From Sipunculus nudus (taxonomy: Eukaryota; Annelida; Sipuncula; Golfingiida; Sipunculidae): DNA of 64,000 nucleotides. A program made the position numbers and the translations under genes. Below the pieces are notes generated by a model that was given only the letters and a program-made list of their open reading frames with translations, was not told the DNA's origin and made no database searches. Positions within the stretch are counted from its first letter, which is position 1, and each line of letters opens with the position of its first letter. Of the stretch, positions 12,150 to 23,228 are shown one piece after another. The stretch lies in the NCBI GenBank assembly GCA_026874595.1, contig CM049317.1, forward strand, positions 59,097,118 to 59,161,117, in the 5' to 3' direction.

Positions 12150-13620
12150 CGTTAAGAATCACAATGAATTACTTGATGACCCACTGAGCGAAACGGAAGT
12201 TTTCCGGGCAGTGAGAGCATAGCCATTGAGAAAAGTGGTTCGACATGACGGATAAACTACTATTATAAAGAACATTTTTTTCTGTAATGGGCCCGAGTTT
12301 AATCCGCTGCCCCACGGTTTTTTTTCAACACACGTTTTTCTTCTAAATACATTCCCCGTGAAATGAAAAACGGTAATGTCATTACCTTACTTAAGGAAAA
12401 AAGGAATGTGCCTTCTCGCCTGACAATTATAGAGGCATTACCTTGATTCCTGCTGTTTACAAATTGTTGGAATGTGTGATATTAAACAGAATTCTAGCGT
12501 TACTATTCTAGAATTCGACGTTACTATTGTCTTGGCGTTCCTTATAAACTTCAGTTTGCTTATAAAAAAAGGTCTCTCGGCCACTTACGCTTCCTTTGTA
12601 TTACATTCTTCATAATTTAGAAAAGAATTTCATAGTTTATGGTGCATTTCTCGATAGCTCAAAGGCCTTCGTTACGTTCTGGCACAATGGCCTCCTTATA
12701 AGATTAATGGGAAATGTGGAGTATGAAGAAATCTTCGTACAGCGATATTTTAAGATGTGTGCAACACGACGGTGTTTTCAGTAGATGGTTCAAGGTGTGT
12801 CGATCGGTCAGGAAAGGAGGAATACTTCCACCCTGGTTATACATTGTCTATATGAATGAAATGATTCTGCAACTTAGAAATTGTTTGTATTGGGCGAAAA
12901 TTGAAAATTTATATAAATGGTCTCCGGTTATGTATAATGATATGTCACTGATTTCTCCCCTCCATTTGGCCTTAAGCGAATGCTTAATATTTGTTATGAA
13001 TATAGTTGTAATTGGAGGTTTAATTTCAACACGAATAAATGTGTGGTAATAACCTTTGAGGAATCGGGTATAAGGTTTAAAATACTGGTCGAATATCAAT
13101 TATGGCTTCTGGGTAATTCTGTAATCAAGCAAGTGCAAGAACATCGTCAACTTTGTATTCTCCTTAACCCAGATTTCCATTCTCAATAGAGAACTTGTCA
13201 AAGAGCTGGGGGATCGTTTCTATTCTTAGCGGGTGCTGGAGTAAGACCAAGGGGATTAATCCTCTCACAGCTGCTAAATAGACAAAGATATCGTAATCCC
13301 AATAGTTATATATGGATGAGGATTACAATTAGTTTAACATATTGAGAGAAGTGAACCGTGAGTTAATGCCGAGCGTACTGTGGCTAGCAGCGAGATATTT
13401 TTCAGATTCTTTTTTCCATATAGTAAAACTGGCCAAACGTGTCGTTTCATACGCTTCGTGTGATTTGGAAATTCAGAGACTGTCATTTTTGTGGTCACCT
13501 ATACTATAATTTAATATTAACTGTTAAGCGGTTTGCCAGGCGTGTTAAAATGAACGCGAAACATTACTTGAAGATTATTAACCGGTTCAACTATCTGTAT
13601 ATTTTAACTCCTTAACTGAC
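12150..13620 (+). pseudogene. Degenerate non-LTR retrotransposon (LINE) reverse transcriptase
   Basis: Three-frame reading recovers ordered fragments of a non-LTR reverse transcriptase: HNELLDDPLSETEVFRAV near 12160, SPDNYRGITLIPAVYKLLE near 12420, FLDSSKAFVTFWHNGLL near 12647 (RT domain A, usually AFDxVWH), RKGGILPPWLYIVYMNEM near 12810 (domain B) and PVMY-NDMSLISP near 12925, where the catalytic YADD box is destroyed by a small deletion. Then come NTNKCVVITFEESG near 13029 and a downstream AGAGVRPRGL fragment near 13230. Several frameshifts and stops lie between the blocks, so the copy is dead. No endonuclease domain was seen upstream, consistent with 5' truncation. Clade assignment needs a search. 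Confidence 0.85.
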
Positions 13621-13835
13621 CTTGAACTTGCCGCCATCTTACATGGCAAACCCCTTGACATCGATACTCCTGTAGAATGAACAGACTGGTACAGATTACT
13701 TGGTTATACTGCATTTTTCTTCTTTCAAGTGTATGATTTTATTGAAGCACTCTCACACAGCTAAATTAGGAGGGTGGAAGGGGGAAGGGGGGGGGGGACT
13801 GGGGGAAGAAGGCTGCAGCAAAACCAGCTGGCCAA

Positions 13836-13836
<1 letters not shown>

Positions 13837-13882
<46 letters not shown>
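13837..13882. repeat. (TA)n microsatellite
   Basis: Pure TA run directly abutting the probable LTR end at 13883, so it may be the insertion target or have grown beside it. A poly-G tract lies at about 13788-13806. Confidence 0.95.
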
Positions 13883-13887
<5 letters not shown>

Positions 13888-14708
13888 ACGGAACCTAATA
13901 TCAAGAGATCACGTAGTCGTGACGAACATAAATTTTGTAATGGAGATAAAAAAATCAGATTCTTTAACACTAGGCAGCGTGAAATGTCTAGGGAATGAAT
14001 AAAGAAGTCAGTGTTTTTTTGTTAACAAATAATTATAATTTTATTCTTAGAACAGTCTTAACATTACAATACACTAAATCAATACAATTTCACAGTATAA
14101 CAACAGAACAACAGCAAATCAATACAAGTATATAAATAAAGTGTACAGTACCTGAATACCACCTCTGTCACAGCGACAACAAGTTCTGTATAACGTACAA
14201 CCAAGATGAACAGTTCACATAAATCTTCTCAGAGAACAACAGTCCAGTTCATTTACAAAATCAATCCGTTGTAATCCCAAAGTGAAGTTCATGTTATAAT
14301 CCCGGAAGCAAACTGAAGACCATACAAGTTCCGTCATAAATTTAGAAGAAAATCTATAATTGCCGCATTTATCAAAAAAGGTCCACAACTGACTTTCACG
14401 CTTCTGTGTTCGCTGGAATATTTCTCTCCTCTCTCCTGGCTCTAAAACACAGCCCCTTATTTATAACTTTCTCCTCAAGTCGAGAACTTTCCATTTCACG
14501 AACAATCCAAAGAACTAACATGATACACAGTACACACGCGTTACAGGAAACATCTAGAACAACATCGCTGTGTTTTTACATATCATGGTTCACACGTGGG
14601 CTGGCCCGGCTCGGCCAGGCGATGCTGTCATGGCAACGAGCTATGCGTGCTACACGAACCAAATGTCAACAACACATGGAACATCCCTGCACATAGACAT
14701 CTGTTACA
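13883..14708 (-). mobile_element. Probable solo LTR, minus strand
   Basis: Read on the minus strand the segment starts TGTAACAG and ends CCGTAACA, the TG...CA ends expected of an LTR. It has a TATAAATAAGGGG core-promoter-like box at about 14450-14465 and an AATAAA signal near 14041, in the order promoter then poly(A). No internal gag-pol ORFs lie beside it. A clear target duplication is not visible because the left flank is a (TA)n tract. It could also be an unrelated dispersed repeat. Confidence 0.5.
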
Positions 14709-14734
14709 AAGTATATTTAAACAGAGGCTGTAAG

Positions 14735-15068
14735 GGGGGACCGACCCCCTAGACTTCCCTTGGGTCCGCTTTTGCTACCAACGAGGTATGCATTACCGAT
14801 TCTTTTTCCAGGAACAGTTTCCTTGCTTTAAAACGTTCATTTTAATCATCTTTCATGTCCTCCTCGCATCAACCTTGTCTTTATACGTTACAATAGTAAC
14901 CAGTCAAATATCATCGAAAACCTGAATGCCTCCGCGTCCCATTCGAGTTCGCAAATGTAAACATCATCACTAACAAGGAAAACATGCCGATGTACAAATA
15001 TCTTGCCACGAGCACAGCGCCACAAAATAAATGTAAAATTATTTGTACATATCTTATTTAGACAGAAT
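14735..15068 (-). repeat. Right arm of the long inverted repeat pair
   Basis: Inverted copy of 10452-10830. Its inner end shows GGGTCCGCTTTTGCTACC, the complement of the AGCGGACCCAAG terminus. The two arms enclose about 3.9 kb containing the dead LINE and the probable solo LTR. Confidence 0.8.
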
Positions 15069-16383
15069 CCCGTACAATCAGAATAAACAGTTGAACCAAT
15101 ATTTCAGATCTCATTTAATACCATCTCCCCCCAACCTTTGTAAAACACCTAGTTAACCAGGTTTATCAGCTTGTATGAGATAAAATAAGAGATCAAACCA
15201 TTCTTCGTTTCTGTCTTAGCCACCAGATGTCACTATTGAAAGCGTGAAAATGTGAGTAATCGGAACCAAAATTTATTAGAAATAAGTAACAAATTAAGAA
15301 TGTAAAATATATCTTACAGTGAACACTTACTCTCCTAAATATATCCTTCCTTCGTTTAATTAATTTGAGGCACCTTTCAGGTTAAACAGAAACTATGACG
15401 TGGTGTTTGTTTCGTGCACTCTCCGCCAGAGGTCTCTCAAATCTCTCTCCCCCCCCCCCCATTGGGTGTCGCCCCAAGAGAGGTGTTGTTACTTCTTTAT
15501 TAAAGTGATTAACACTTTTTCTTTACGTCAGTGCAGCTATTCGGGAAATAAATATTTAACAAATACTTCATCCGTTGCTTATAAATGCAACTAAAATTGT
15601 AAATATATTAATCTATTCGCATGATTGACTGGTTGTATTTGATATTATCCTTAACACAACTGTGATTGGATAAATTAAATCTCTATAATTTGACAAAAAT
15701 ATGCATTTATTAATTATAATCAATAAACTACGTTCTTCAGCAAAAAAAAACTCAAATCCTCTTTTTTTTGTTCTTCTTGTTTAAATTTTATTCAGTATTT
15801 CTAATTGAAAACGAGTTAGTTGGATTGATTCTTCTGTATTCCATAAATTGGGTCATGATCCATATGCAAGGGTTTGTTTTAATCTATGGAATATTCTGCC
15901 TTCACATATACAAGTTTTTATCTCATTTGTGTGGGAGGCAGCTTTAGTTACATGTTATGCCTATAGATGGCAGTGGAGTCAGCTATAGTGATTCTGTCGT
16001 GATAATTGAAAAGATTTTTTTTTTTAAATAAGTCAAAGCTCGAATCTGTATGGTAAAAATTATGATGACACAGTCATTACAATTTTATGCAGGTTTACCC
16101 CGAGACCATGGCTTAAATACCTTTGCTGCTTCCTGGTTCCTGGTTCTTTTGTCCAGATAATTCGCAGCATTCCCTGTCGACCACCTTTGGGCCTGCATTT
16201 AATCTTTTTTATCTGAAATGGGTGGTGGATTTTAAGTGTATACAGTGAAAAAAATTAATTCAGTCTCATACTGAAATAATAAAGTTATTAAAAAATGTCT
16301 AATTGTATCTTTATATTAATCGTTTATATTCACCTTGAACATTCTATTAAATGAAATTTATCTTAAAACCTTACAAATATTTA
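15069..16383. other. Intergenic, no gene seen
   Basis: AT-rich, with a poly-C tract near 15451-15462 and poly-T/A runs near 15755-15770 and 16015-16026. Only short ORFs without recognisable domains. Confidence 0.45.
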
Positions 16384-16548
16384 TTTCAGATTATTTTATT
16401 TTTTTACATTTTTTTGGTCATGCTCAAATCACTTAATTTAAATCGTTCCAACCTTGATTTTACTTCAAAGCATGAAACTGAATGTCTGTTATCTATGGTT
16501 AAGGATGAGGCGTTAGTTTGAAAAACGAGACAAAATTACTTTCGTATA

Positions 16549-16552
<4 letters not shown>

Positions 16553-16627
<75 letters not shown>
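16553..16627. repeat. (TA)n microsatellite, long allele within duplication A
   Basis: TA run with one T insertion. The same locus in the second copy (about 19945-19960) has only about 8 units. Confidence 0.95.
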
Positions 16628-16632
<5 letters not shown>

Positions 16633-16796
16633 AATTATTCACTGAGAAAGCTTTTGCCATCTTCGTCATATGGGGGGATAGTGTTAATTTTAAACGGTAT
16701 TTCTAATCTTAGGGGGGTAGCTTTTGTACAGAGACCCATGTTTTCCCCACAGTCACTGGTAAAGCAATACCAAGCAGTTTCTAAATCCTTTTACAC

Positions 16797-16811
16797 TCCC
16801 CCCCCCCCCCC

Positions 16812-16852
<41 letters not shown>
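16797..16852. repeat. Poly-C plus (CT)n tract within duplication A
   Basis: About 15 C residues followed by about 19 CT units. The second copy at about 20147-20188 has an interrupted, shorter CT run. Confidence 0.95.
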
Positions 16853-16854
<2 letters not shown>

Positions 16855-17430
16855 CACACACGCACACACACAGCAATTTCACATGTCTTAGCACTATTCT
16901 CTTACGGATTTATCACGGCACAGACATACATCCACTGGTATAATTTTATGCCACCTAGATTGCAGTTTCAAATACTCAATGATGATATGATAGACCTATA
17001 AATAGTTGCCGTTCACTAAGACATTCCCGTGTATCTTCATGGGTCAAGTTAATATTTCACCATGAGCTGACAATTTTAGCTCAATACAGTAATAACTAAA
17101 CCACTAGGTCATATCTAACCATATTATGATTGACTAGAGTTTATAAAAAATGGAGGGACGGCAGTAAAATACCTGTCGTTAATATCCGGTTACGTGACCT
17201 TCGTGTTGGCGACGCTACATTAATTATGAGCTTGGTCTGACAATTATATACACCGTAAATCCGCTACGAGTATATATACAGATAAGCAAGGTTGCCAGGC
17301 TATTTTGACAGCACAGTGTTTCTCTCTGAAAATAGTAACCATGGACTCTGTCTTTTATGTAATCATTCGTGTTCTTTAACGATATGCAAACGTCACAGAT
17401 ACTTCACAGAAACGGGTATTCATGAATCTG

Positions 17431-17751
17431 TTAAAGGCTGTTGTGTCTCAGGGGTAGAGCACAGGACTCAGATCGTGGTTCAAATATCAGCCGAGGCGGT
17501 GAGTTTTTTCACAGTCGGCTCCCATCTAGGGTGAGCGCTCTACAAGCTTAATGGAAGGCCTTGCCCAGCGACACTTACAAACGAGGGCGCCTTTTGAGGG
17601 TTCCTCCGTGGTATGACCCAGTAATGGAGACACACCCAGAGCCCGCAGGTGCAGTAGTCACCGGGCCTGGTTAAGACCAGGATATAAAATGAGAGGAGGC
17701 ATGTGATACTGCCCTTTCACCTTGTCCAGATCCGGAATGGAATTCTGCAGA

Positions 17752-17754
<3 letters not shown>
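17431..17754 (+). mobile_element. tRNA-derived SINE with (TA)n tail
   Basis: A tRNA-like head at 17431-17490 has an A-box-like TCTCAGGGGTAGAGCAC and, 25 bases later, a B-box-like GTGGTTCAAATATC. A non-tRNA body of about 260 bases follows, with TGAGCGCTCTACAAGCTTAA, then a (TA)n run to 17823 as a possible tail. The T-loop mismatch and lack of a foldable full cloverleaf argue against a working tRNA gene. Confidence 0.65.

Positions 17755-17823
<69 letters not shown>
17755..17823. repeat. (TA)n microsatellite
   Basis: Long pure TA run at the 3' end of the SINE-like unit. Confidence 0.95.
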
Positions 17824-17824
<1 letters not shown>

Positions 17825-18257
17825 TTAGTTAAGCTAGCAAAATGATGGAGGCGGTTACCTCCAACAAAAAAAATATGTTATAAATGTCTCTTAAAGGGTC
17901 AAACAGTTAGATAAAAGACGAAAGAGCCGGAGAGACAGGCAAATAAAGATGAGAATATATCGATCAATCGATCGATCGAAGAAGAGGAGGGACCGGGGCC
18001 ACGTGCCACCTTTCACATTTGCATATCTCATACCAAGCCTTTTCAATTAAGTCTAAATAGCATTTCATAGAAAATTCACCATGATCATGAATATCACCAG
18101 AGTTCACTTTTGTTTCAAGCTTGTTGACCTCCTCAATTCCTGAACATTTTTTTTCACAATGATCCCCTTTCAAGGCATTCTTTTTTATGTGCACAGCATT
18201 ACATTATTTTTTATATTTGATATTTCAAGATTAGAATAAAATTGATCGATCGAAAGA

Positions 18258-18331
<74 letters not shown>

Positions 18332-19000
18332 AACAGAGAGAGAATCAGACAGACTGACAGACGCACCCCACGAATTTTTCAAAAATCATCATATGGCGTT
18401 TTAATTATTCTTTAAAAAAAAACAGATTTAGTGTGTTATCGCTTGTTATTCTGAACAAATCAGTGTACTTTGACCATTTAGGTGTGGCTGTTTACCGAGT
18501 GTACCAGGCCTCCGCCACATAATTACTATATATAAATCACAGCTCCTTTAACTCACGTTAAGGACGGGAAACAAATATTGTCGACCCCTTTATATTGATC
18601 ATTTGATTTAATATTGAGTTTCCTAGTTCTGTGTGTACCAATGAAAAAAATAGTAAAAGTGACTTTTTGTTGGCGTCAGAAATATGCTAATAGTGTCATA
18701 AATAATAACAATTTAATTTATTTTATTTGGCGTTGCCATATGTGTAGTCTAATCAGCTTAACATCTCGGGTACTGAAAATGAAAGTAAAAAAGCTATGGA
18801 ACCCTATAGATTTACTGGTGATACAGCCGACATTTGTCTATGTTGACGTTTGATTTCACCGAGAGTGATACGCGAACACGTACTTTCGAGACAACACCCT
18901 TTCGTGACAGTTGCGTGACCGGTCATTTGAAATGAAAGTCTGAAAGCCCGTATTTGCATATTAACGTCAAGTCACATCTTTATACTATACGTCTATATGT
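17824..19000. other. Intergenic, no gene seen
   Basis: Contains GATCGATCGATC runs near 17960 and 18242, and (GA)n at 18261-18328. A short relic near 18937-18970 (GTCTGAAAGCCCGTATTTGC) matches the tRNA-like SINE head at 23140-23228 in inverted orientation. No gene supported. Confidence 0.5.
18261..18328. repeat. (GA)n microsatellite
   Basis: GA run with one AAAG interruption. Confidence 0.95.
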
Positions 19001-19503
19001 CAGTGATGTAGGATTCGAGTACAAGTCCGGACTCGAGTCCATCTTTCTAGGGTCTCGGACTCGGACTTAGATTTGATTGTTCTGGACTCGGACTTGGACT
19101 CGGAGTTAAGGACTCAAGAAATCAGGTGGATTCCATCTCAAGTCCAACAGAAAAAAAATTCTCTGACACATATTATAAAGACTTGTATACTTTGCGAACA
19201 AGCAAAAGAATAAAAGGCATACATATTTAGACAATATTTACAAAACTTTAGTTCGGCATCGGGAACTAAAGGTAATCTAACATTCAAGTAAAGAGCATGT
19301 ATAAAAGACTTAAAAACACATGCATGATGATCTAAAAATATCCATTTAAAATTTCTGATCTAAAGATGTGTATTGGACTCGGACTCGGACCTCCAAGTGA
19401 CTCGCCGTCGGACTCGAAGAAGGTGGACTTGGACTCGGACTCGAGTGTCCTGGACTCGGACTTGCAATCGGACTCGGATGGTGTGAACTCGATTACGTCA
19501 CTG
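19001..19503. mobile_element. hAT-type MITE, 503 bp, rich in GGACTC repeats
   Basis: Ends are CAGTGATGTAGGATTCGAGT and, inverted, CAGTGACGTAATCGAGTTC, an imperfect terminal inverted repeat with the CAGTG start common in hAT elements. It is flanked by an 8-bp duplication, ctatatgt on the left and ctatatat on the right, one mismatch, which is the hAT duplication length. Both subterminal regions (19015-19110 and 19375-19490) are packed with GGACTCGGACT hexamer-like repeats. The core lacks coding capacity, so it is non-autonomous. Confidence 0.85.
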
Positions 19504-19540
19504 CTATATATGTTATATTTTCTCAGCTGCTGATATATAT

Positions 19541-19777
19541 AGAAGTCTGCTTAGCAACAGCGATATCCTACTTTATCTTCGATTATTCTGACTAAGGTCC
19601 CATACAAAGCACGCATAGGGCGCATTCCAGCCACCAACTATATTTTACTATGATTAAGAAAAAACAGACGTTCATGCGGACAAAATATCTTGTAACTTTA
19701 TCAGAATGCAGCACAACTCAAAATGTTATACCAACTTGTTTATAACCCGATGGTGTATACTTCCTCAAACAAATCCA
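19541..19777 (+). repeat. Duplication B, intact copy with empty target site
   Basis: Matches 20671-20737 joined to 22780-22956. The phrase GGTCCCATACAAAGCACGCA at about 19596-19615 is unbroken here and is split by the 2-kb insertion in the other copy, so this copy preserves the pre-insertion site. Confidence 0.92.
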
Positions 19778-19778
19778 A

Positions 19779-20660
19779 ATTTCAGATTATTTTATTTTTT
19801 TACATTTTTACATGCTCAAATCACTTAATTTAAATCGTTCCAACCTTGATTCTACTTCAAAGCATGAAACTGAATGTCTGTTATCTATGGTTAAGGATGA
19901 GGCGTTAGTTTGAAAAACGAGACAAAATTACTTTCGTATAATCAATATATATATATATATGTGGAGGCAGTGACGAAAATTATTCACTGAGAAAGCTTTT
20001 GCCATCTTCGTTATAAGGGGGGATAGTGTTAATTTTAAACGGTACTCCTAATCTTAGGGGGGGGGGTAGCTTTTGTACAGAGGACCATGTTTTCCCCACA
20101 GTCACTGGCAAAGCAATACCAAGCAGTTTCTAAATCCTTTTACACTCCCCCCCCCCCCCCCGCTCTCTCACTCTCTCTCTCCCTCTCCCCACACACGCAC
20201 ACTCACAGCAATTTCACATGTCTTAGCACTATTCTCTTACGGATTTATCACGGCACAGACATACATCCACTGGTATAATTTTATGCCACCTAGATTGCAG
20301 TTTCAAATACTCATTGATGATATGATAGACCTATAAATAGTTGCCGTTCACAAAGACATTCCCGTGTATCTTCATGGGTCAAGTTAATATTTCACCATGA
20401 GCTGACAATTTTAGCTCAATACAGTAATAACTAAACCACTAGGTCATATCTAACCATATTATGATTGACTAGAGTTTATCAAAAATGGAGGGGTGGCAGT
20501 AAATTACCAGTCGTTAATATCCGGTTACGTGACCTTCGTGTTGGCGACGCTACATTAATTATGAGCTTAGTTTGACAATATTATACACCGTAAATCCGCT
20601 ACGAGTATTTTTACAGATAAGCAAGGTGGCCAGGCTATTTTGACAGCATAGTGTTTCTCT
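19779..20660 (+). repeat. Segmental duplication A, copy 2
   Basis: Second copy of 16384-17326, in the same orientation, with shortened TA and CT tracts and an added 'gtggaggcagtga' after the TA run. It abuts duplication B copies on both sides, which suggests that A and B were one larger unit or were copied together. Confidence 0.92.
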
Positions 20661-20670
20661 ATGTTTCTCT

Positions 20671-20737
20671 AGAAGTCTGCTTAGCAACAGCGATATCCTA
20701 CTTTATCTTTGATTATTCTGACTAAGGTCCCATACTA
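20671..20737 (+). repeat. Duplication B, interrupted copy, left part
   Basis: Starts AGAAGTCTGCTTAGCAAC as in 19541 and stops at CCCATAC-TA, where the insertion begins. Confidence 0.9.
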
Positions 20738-20836
20738 CAGGGGCGGATCCAGGATTTTGCAAGTGGGGGGCTAGTAGATACTTTGCATAATATATATATT
20801 GGCGCAGGTACTTGCCATAGACATTTATCTTATTTT

Positions 20837-20885
<49 letters not shown>

Positions 20886-22779
20886 TTAAAAGGTTATAAT
20901 CGGTCAATCGTTGGATACGTTATTTGATACTTGTACCTATGAAAAAAAAATGAATTCTTTGCCGTTTTATAAACTAAAAACTGCCCTTTTTCTGTTCATA
21001 AACTTCAGAATAATTATTTAAAAAAAAAACAACTGTTATTGATGGATGAGAGAAAGAGGTACCGAATGGCCAGTGCCACATTCAATCTCTTGTAAACATG
21101 TAGTCGTAGTTTCGGTCTTATATTAAATAAGTTGCAGACTGGAAACTAACAAAACACAACTCCTAGGCTATAGATATCAAAATATACCTTTTGCATTTTC
21201 CCACTTCATATATACAATCTGACAATTTGTAAATTGTGAAATTGTTGTAAATGGGAACAGATGTGCAACATAATATTTTCCGGAGACATAGTATACAACT
21301 GGAAACTCATTAACGAAGTTGAGACTACACGTACATGCAGACTTTAAAGTCAGTCAATTCATATTATGTGTATTTTATATTTTGTGAATTTACAGTTTAT
21401 AGCGAGAATTATATAAATTCAAGAGAAATGTGGGGCAAGTTAACCAACTCGATTTTGCATAACCGGTCTGCTCGCCCCTTTCAGAAATTTATACCCAATT
21501 AAAGGTTCCCCTAAAACCAAAATTAAAGACGGTCTTTTATAAATATATTTGTGAGATATTATTGTGATCCAGGTAAACATTGATTTTTTTCTGGCTCTCC
21601 TCATAAGTCCGTCTATAACTGTTGCTGCTAACAGACGAATCAACCAACGTCGATAATTACATGAAAACCTTGCTTCGTAGAGGAATAATTAACTCAATTA
21701 AAAAAAGCAAATAAAATCTTCACTGGAGCAAGCAATATGAATGGGGAATTCATAGTAAAAGAATAAATGATCTGGACATTATTTTTTCTATCAACCGATT
21801 TACAAATAAAAATAAGTCTCGGGTATACATGTATTAATAATCTCTTTTTTAGGTATCGTAAAGAGATGAACATGAGGTGTGAGCACAAGTGAACGCGATG
21901 TAAACATTTTGTTCATTATTTAATCTCAAATAATTGATCAGTCATAAAATAAAGACACAACTATACATATAAACATTTTTAGTTGCATTAAACATCATTG
22001 AAAAAAGGCAAACGAATAACTCATGATTGAATATTATTTTCTAACTACTTATTTAAGGCATTACTCACCAGCGTTTATTTTGAATAACTGGTATAGCTTG
22101 AACTACTTTTCCACGTGTGCAATTGCTTTATTAGTCTATAATTATTGCTTTCAAACATCAGAACTCTTTTATATATACGTCTGAAATTTAAAATGCATTA
22201 CTTTATTCCTAGTGCATGTATGGAAAGGCACCCTAAGGCTTGCTTTTTATTTTAACGCTTAATCATGTTCACAAGCAAGATGTCCAAGCCCAAGGACAGC
22301 TGGCATATCCCATGAGAAATGCTTGAGGGAGTCACGGTTGATAGATCATGTAGATCGAAATTTTTAACGTCTATAACCAGTGTTGGAAAATGCCCAACTA
22401 ATAATTTAAAAATACAACAAGGACCTTGGGCCACAATGGTCCCCGGCCATATGTTTAACTATGAAAGTGTGGCATCAGTGATGATGCGGGACGGACGAAT
22501 TAACGGATTGAAGGACTGACAGATGCGGACCATTTTAGTAGTCCTCTCTCCTAACGGCGGGAGAATAAAAAAGATGCCTGATACTGGTGTCAACATGCGT
22601 TTCTCCTAACGATTCCTTGGGTTTTCAATTTTTGTTTTTCAGTTGAAAGGGTGATATTTGTATGACGGCAACTGGGAATAATGTAAAGAAAATCTTCTCT
22701 GATAAAAAATGATAACAATGTTTCAGTCTTGGGGGGGGGGGCTTCAGCCCCCAAAGCTACCCCTCTGGATCCGCCACTG
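20738..22779. mobile_element. Non-autonomous hAT-like DNA element, ~2.04 kb
   Basis: Left end CAGGGGCGGATCCAGG and, inverted, right end CAGTGGCGGATCCAGAGGGG form a terminal inverted repeat of about 15 bases. It splits duplication B precisely, with 'catacta' on the left and 'catacaaa' on the right as a decayed target duplication. The subterminal GGGGGG/CCCCCC tracts are typical of this MITE style. Internal sequence is AT-rich with a (TA)n block at about 20835-20880 and no ORF resembling a transposase, so it would need a partner element to move. Confidence 0.85.
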
Positions 22780-22956
22780 CATACAAAGCACGCATAGGGC
22801 GCATTCCAGCCACCAACTATATTTTACTATGATTAAGAAAAAACAGACGTTCATGCGGACAAAATATCTTGTAACTTTATCAGAATGCAGCACAACTCAA
22901 AATGTTATACCAATTTGTTTATAACCCGATGGTGTATACTTCCTCAAACAAATCCA
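22780..22956 (+). repeat. Duplication B, interrupted copy, right part
   Basis: Continues the duplication after the insertion, from CATACAAAGCACGCATAGGG to AACAAATCCA, nearly identical to 19601-19777. Confidence 0.9.
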
Positions 22957-23139
22957 TGGGAATCATACGTCAGTCTACATTTTGGGTATTCATGTGAAAT
23001 ATGCGGAACTTTCAATGTTACAGATAGTAAAGTAGAAACACATTTATAAGCGGGCAGGTGAGACTCCGAACACGCAGCTGTTCCTGCACATGTACGCAGA
23101 GCCCCACGTTTGGCGCCATTTGTAATGATATGGTAATAT

Positions 23140-23228
23140 TGGTATAGAGGGTGCCGATGGGATTCGAACCCGCGACATTAATATGCAAACACGGGCTTTC
23201 AGACTTATAATATAACTGACACCCGGTC
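23140..23228 (-). mobile_element. tRNA-like SINE head, minus strand
   Basis: Plus-strand GGGATTCGAACCCGCGAC is the complement of a consensus B box, GTCGCGGGTTCGAATCCC. Upstream on the minus strand lie GGGTGTCAGTTATATTATAA and a spacer of tRNA-like length. A fragment is repeated near 18937-18970. Cloverleaf stems are not convincing, so a working tRNA is unlikely. Confidence 0.55.

Larger units (their letters stand above)
16384..17326 (+). repeat. Segmental duplication A, copy 1
   Basis: Near-identical to 19779-20660 except at microsatellites. Shared landmarks include AAAGCATGAAACTGAATG, GGTTAAGGATGAGGCGTTAG, the poly-C then CT tract, ATTTATCACGGCACAGACAT and GCCAGGCTATTTTGACAGCA. This copy holds about 76 bases of TA repeats and a long CT run; copy 2 holds far shorter ones. 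Confidence 0.92.

Noticed and set aside
12980-13189. Separate small host genes in the 12.6-13.2 kb ORFs
   Set aside because: The ORFs are frame-shifted pieces of one LINE reverse transcriptase.
23140-23228. Possible functional tRNA gene
   Set aside because: The B box is good, but acceptor and D stems do not pair convincingly and a fragment is repeated near 18937. SINE is the better reading.
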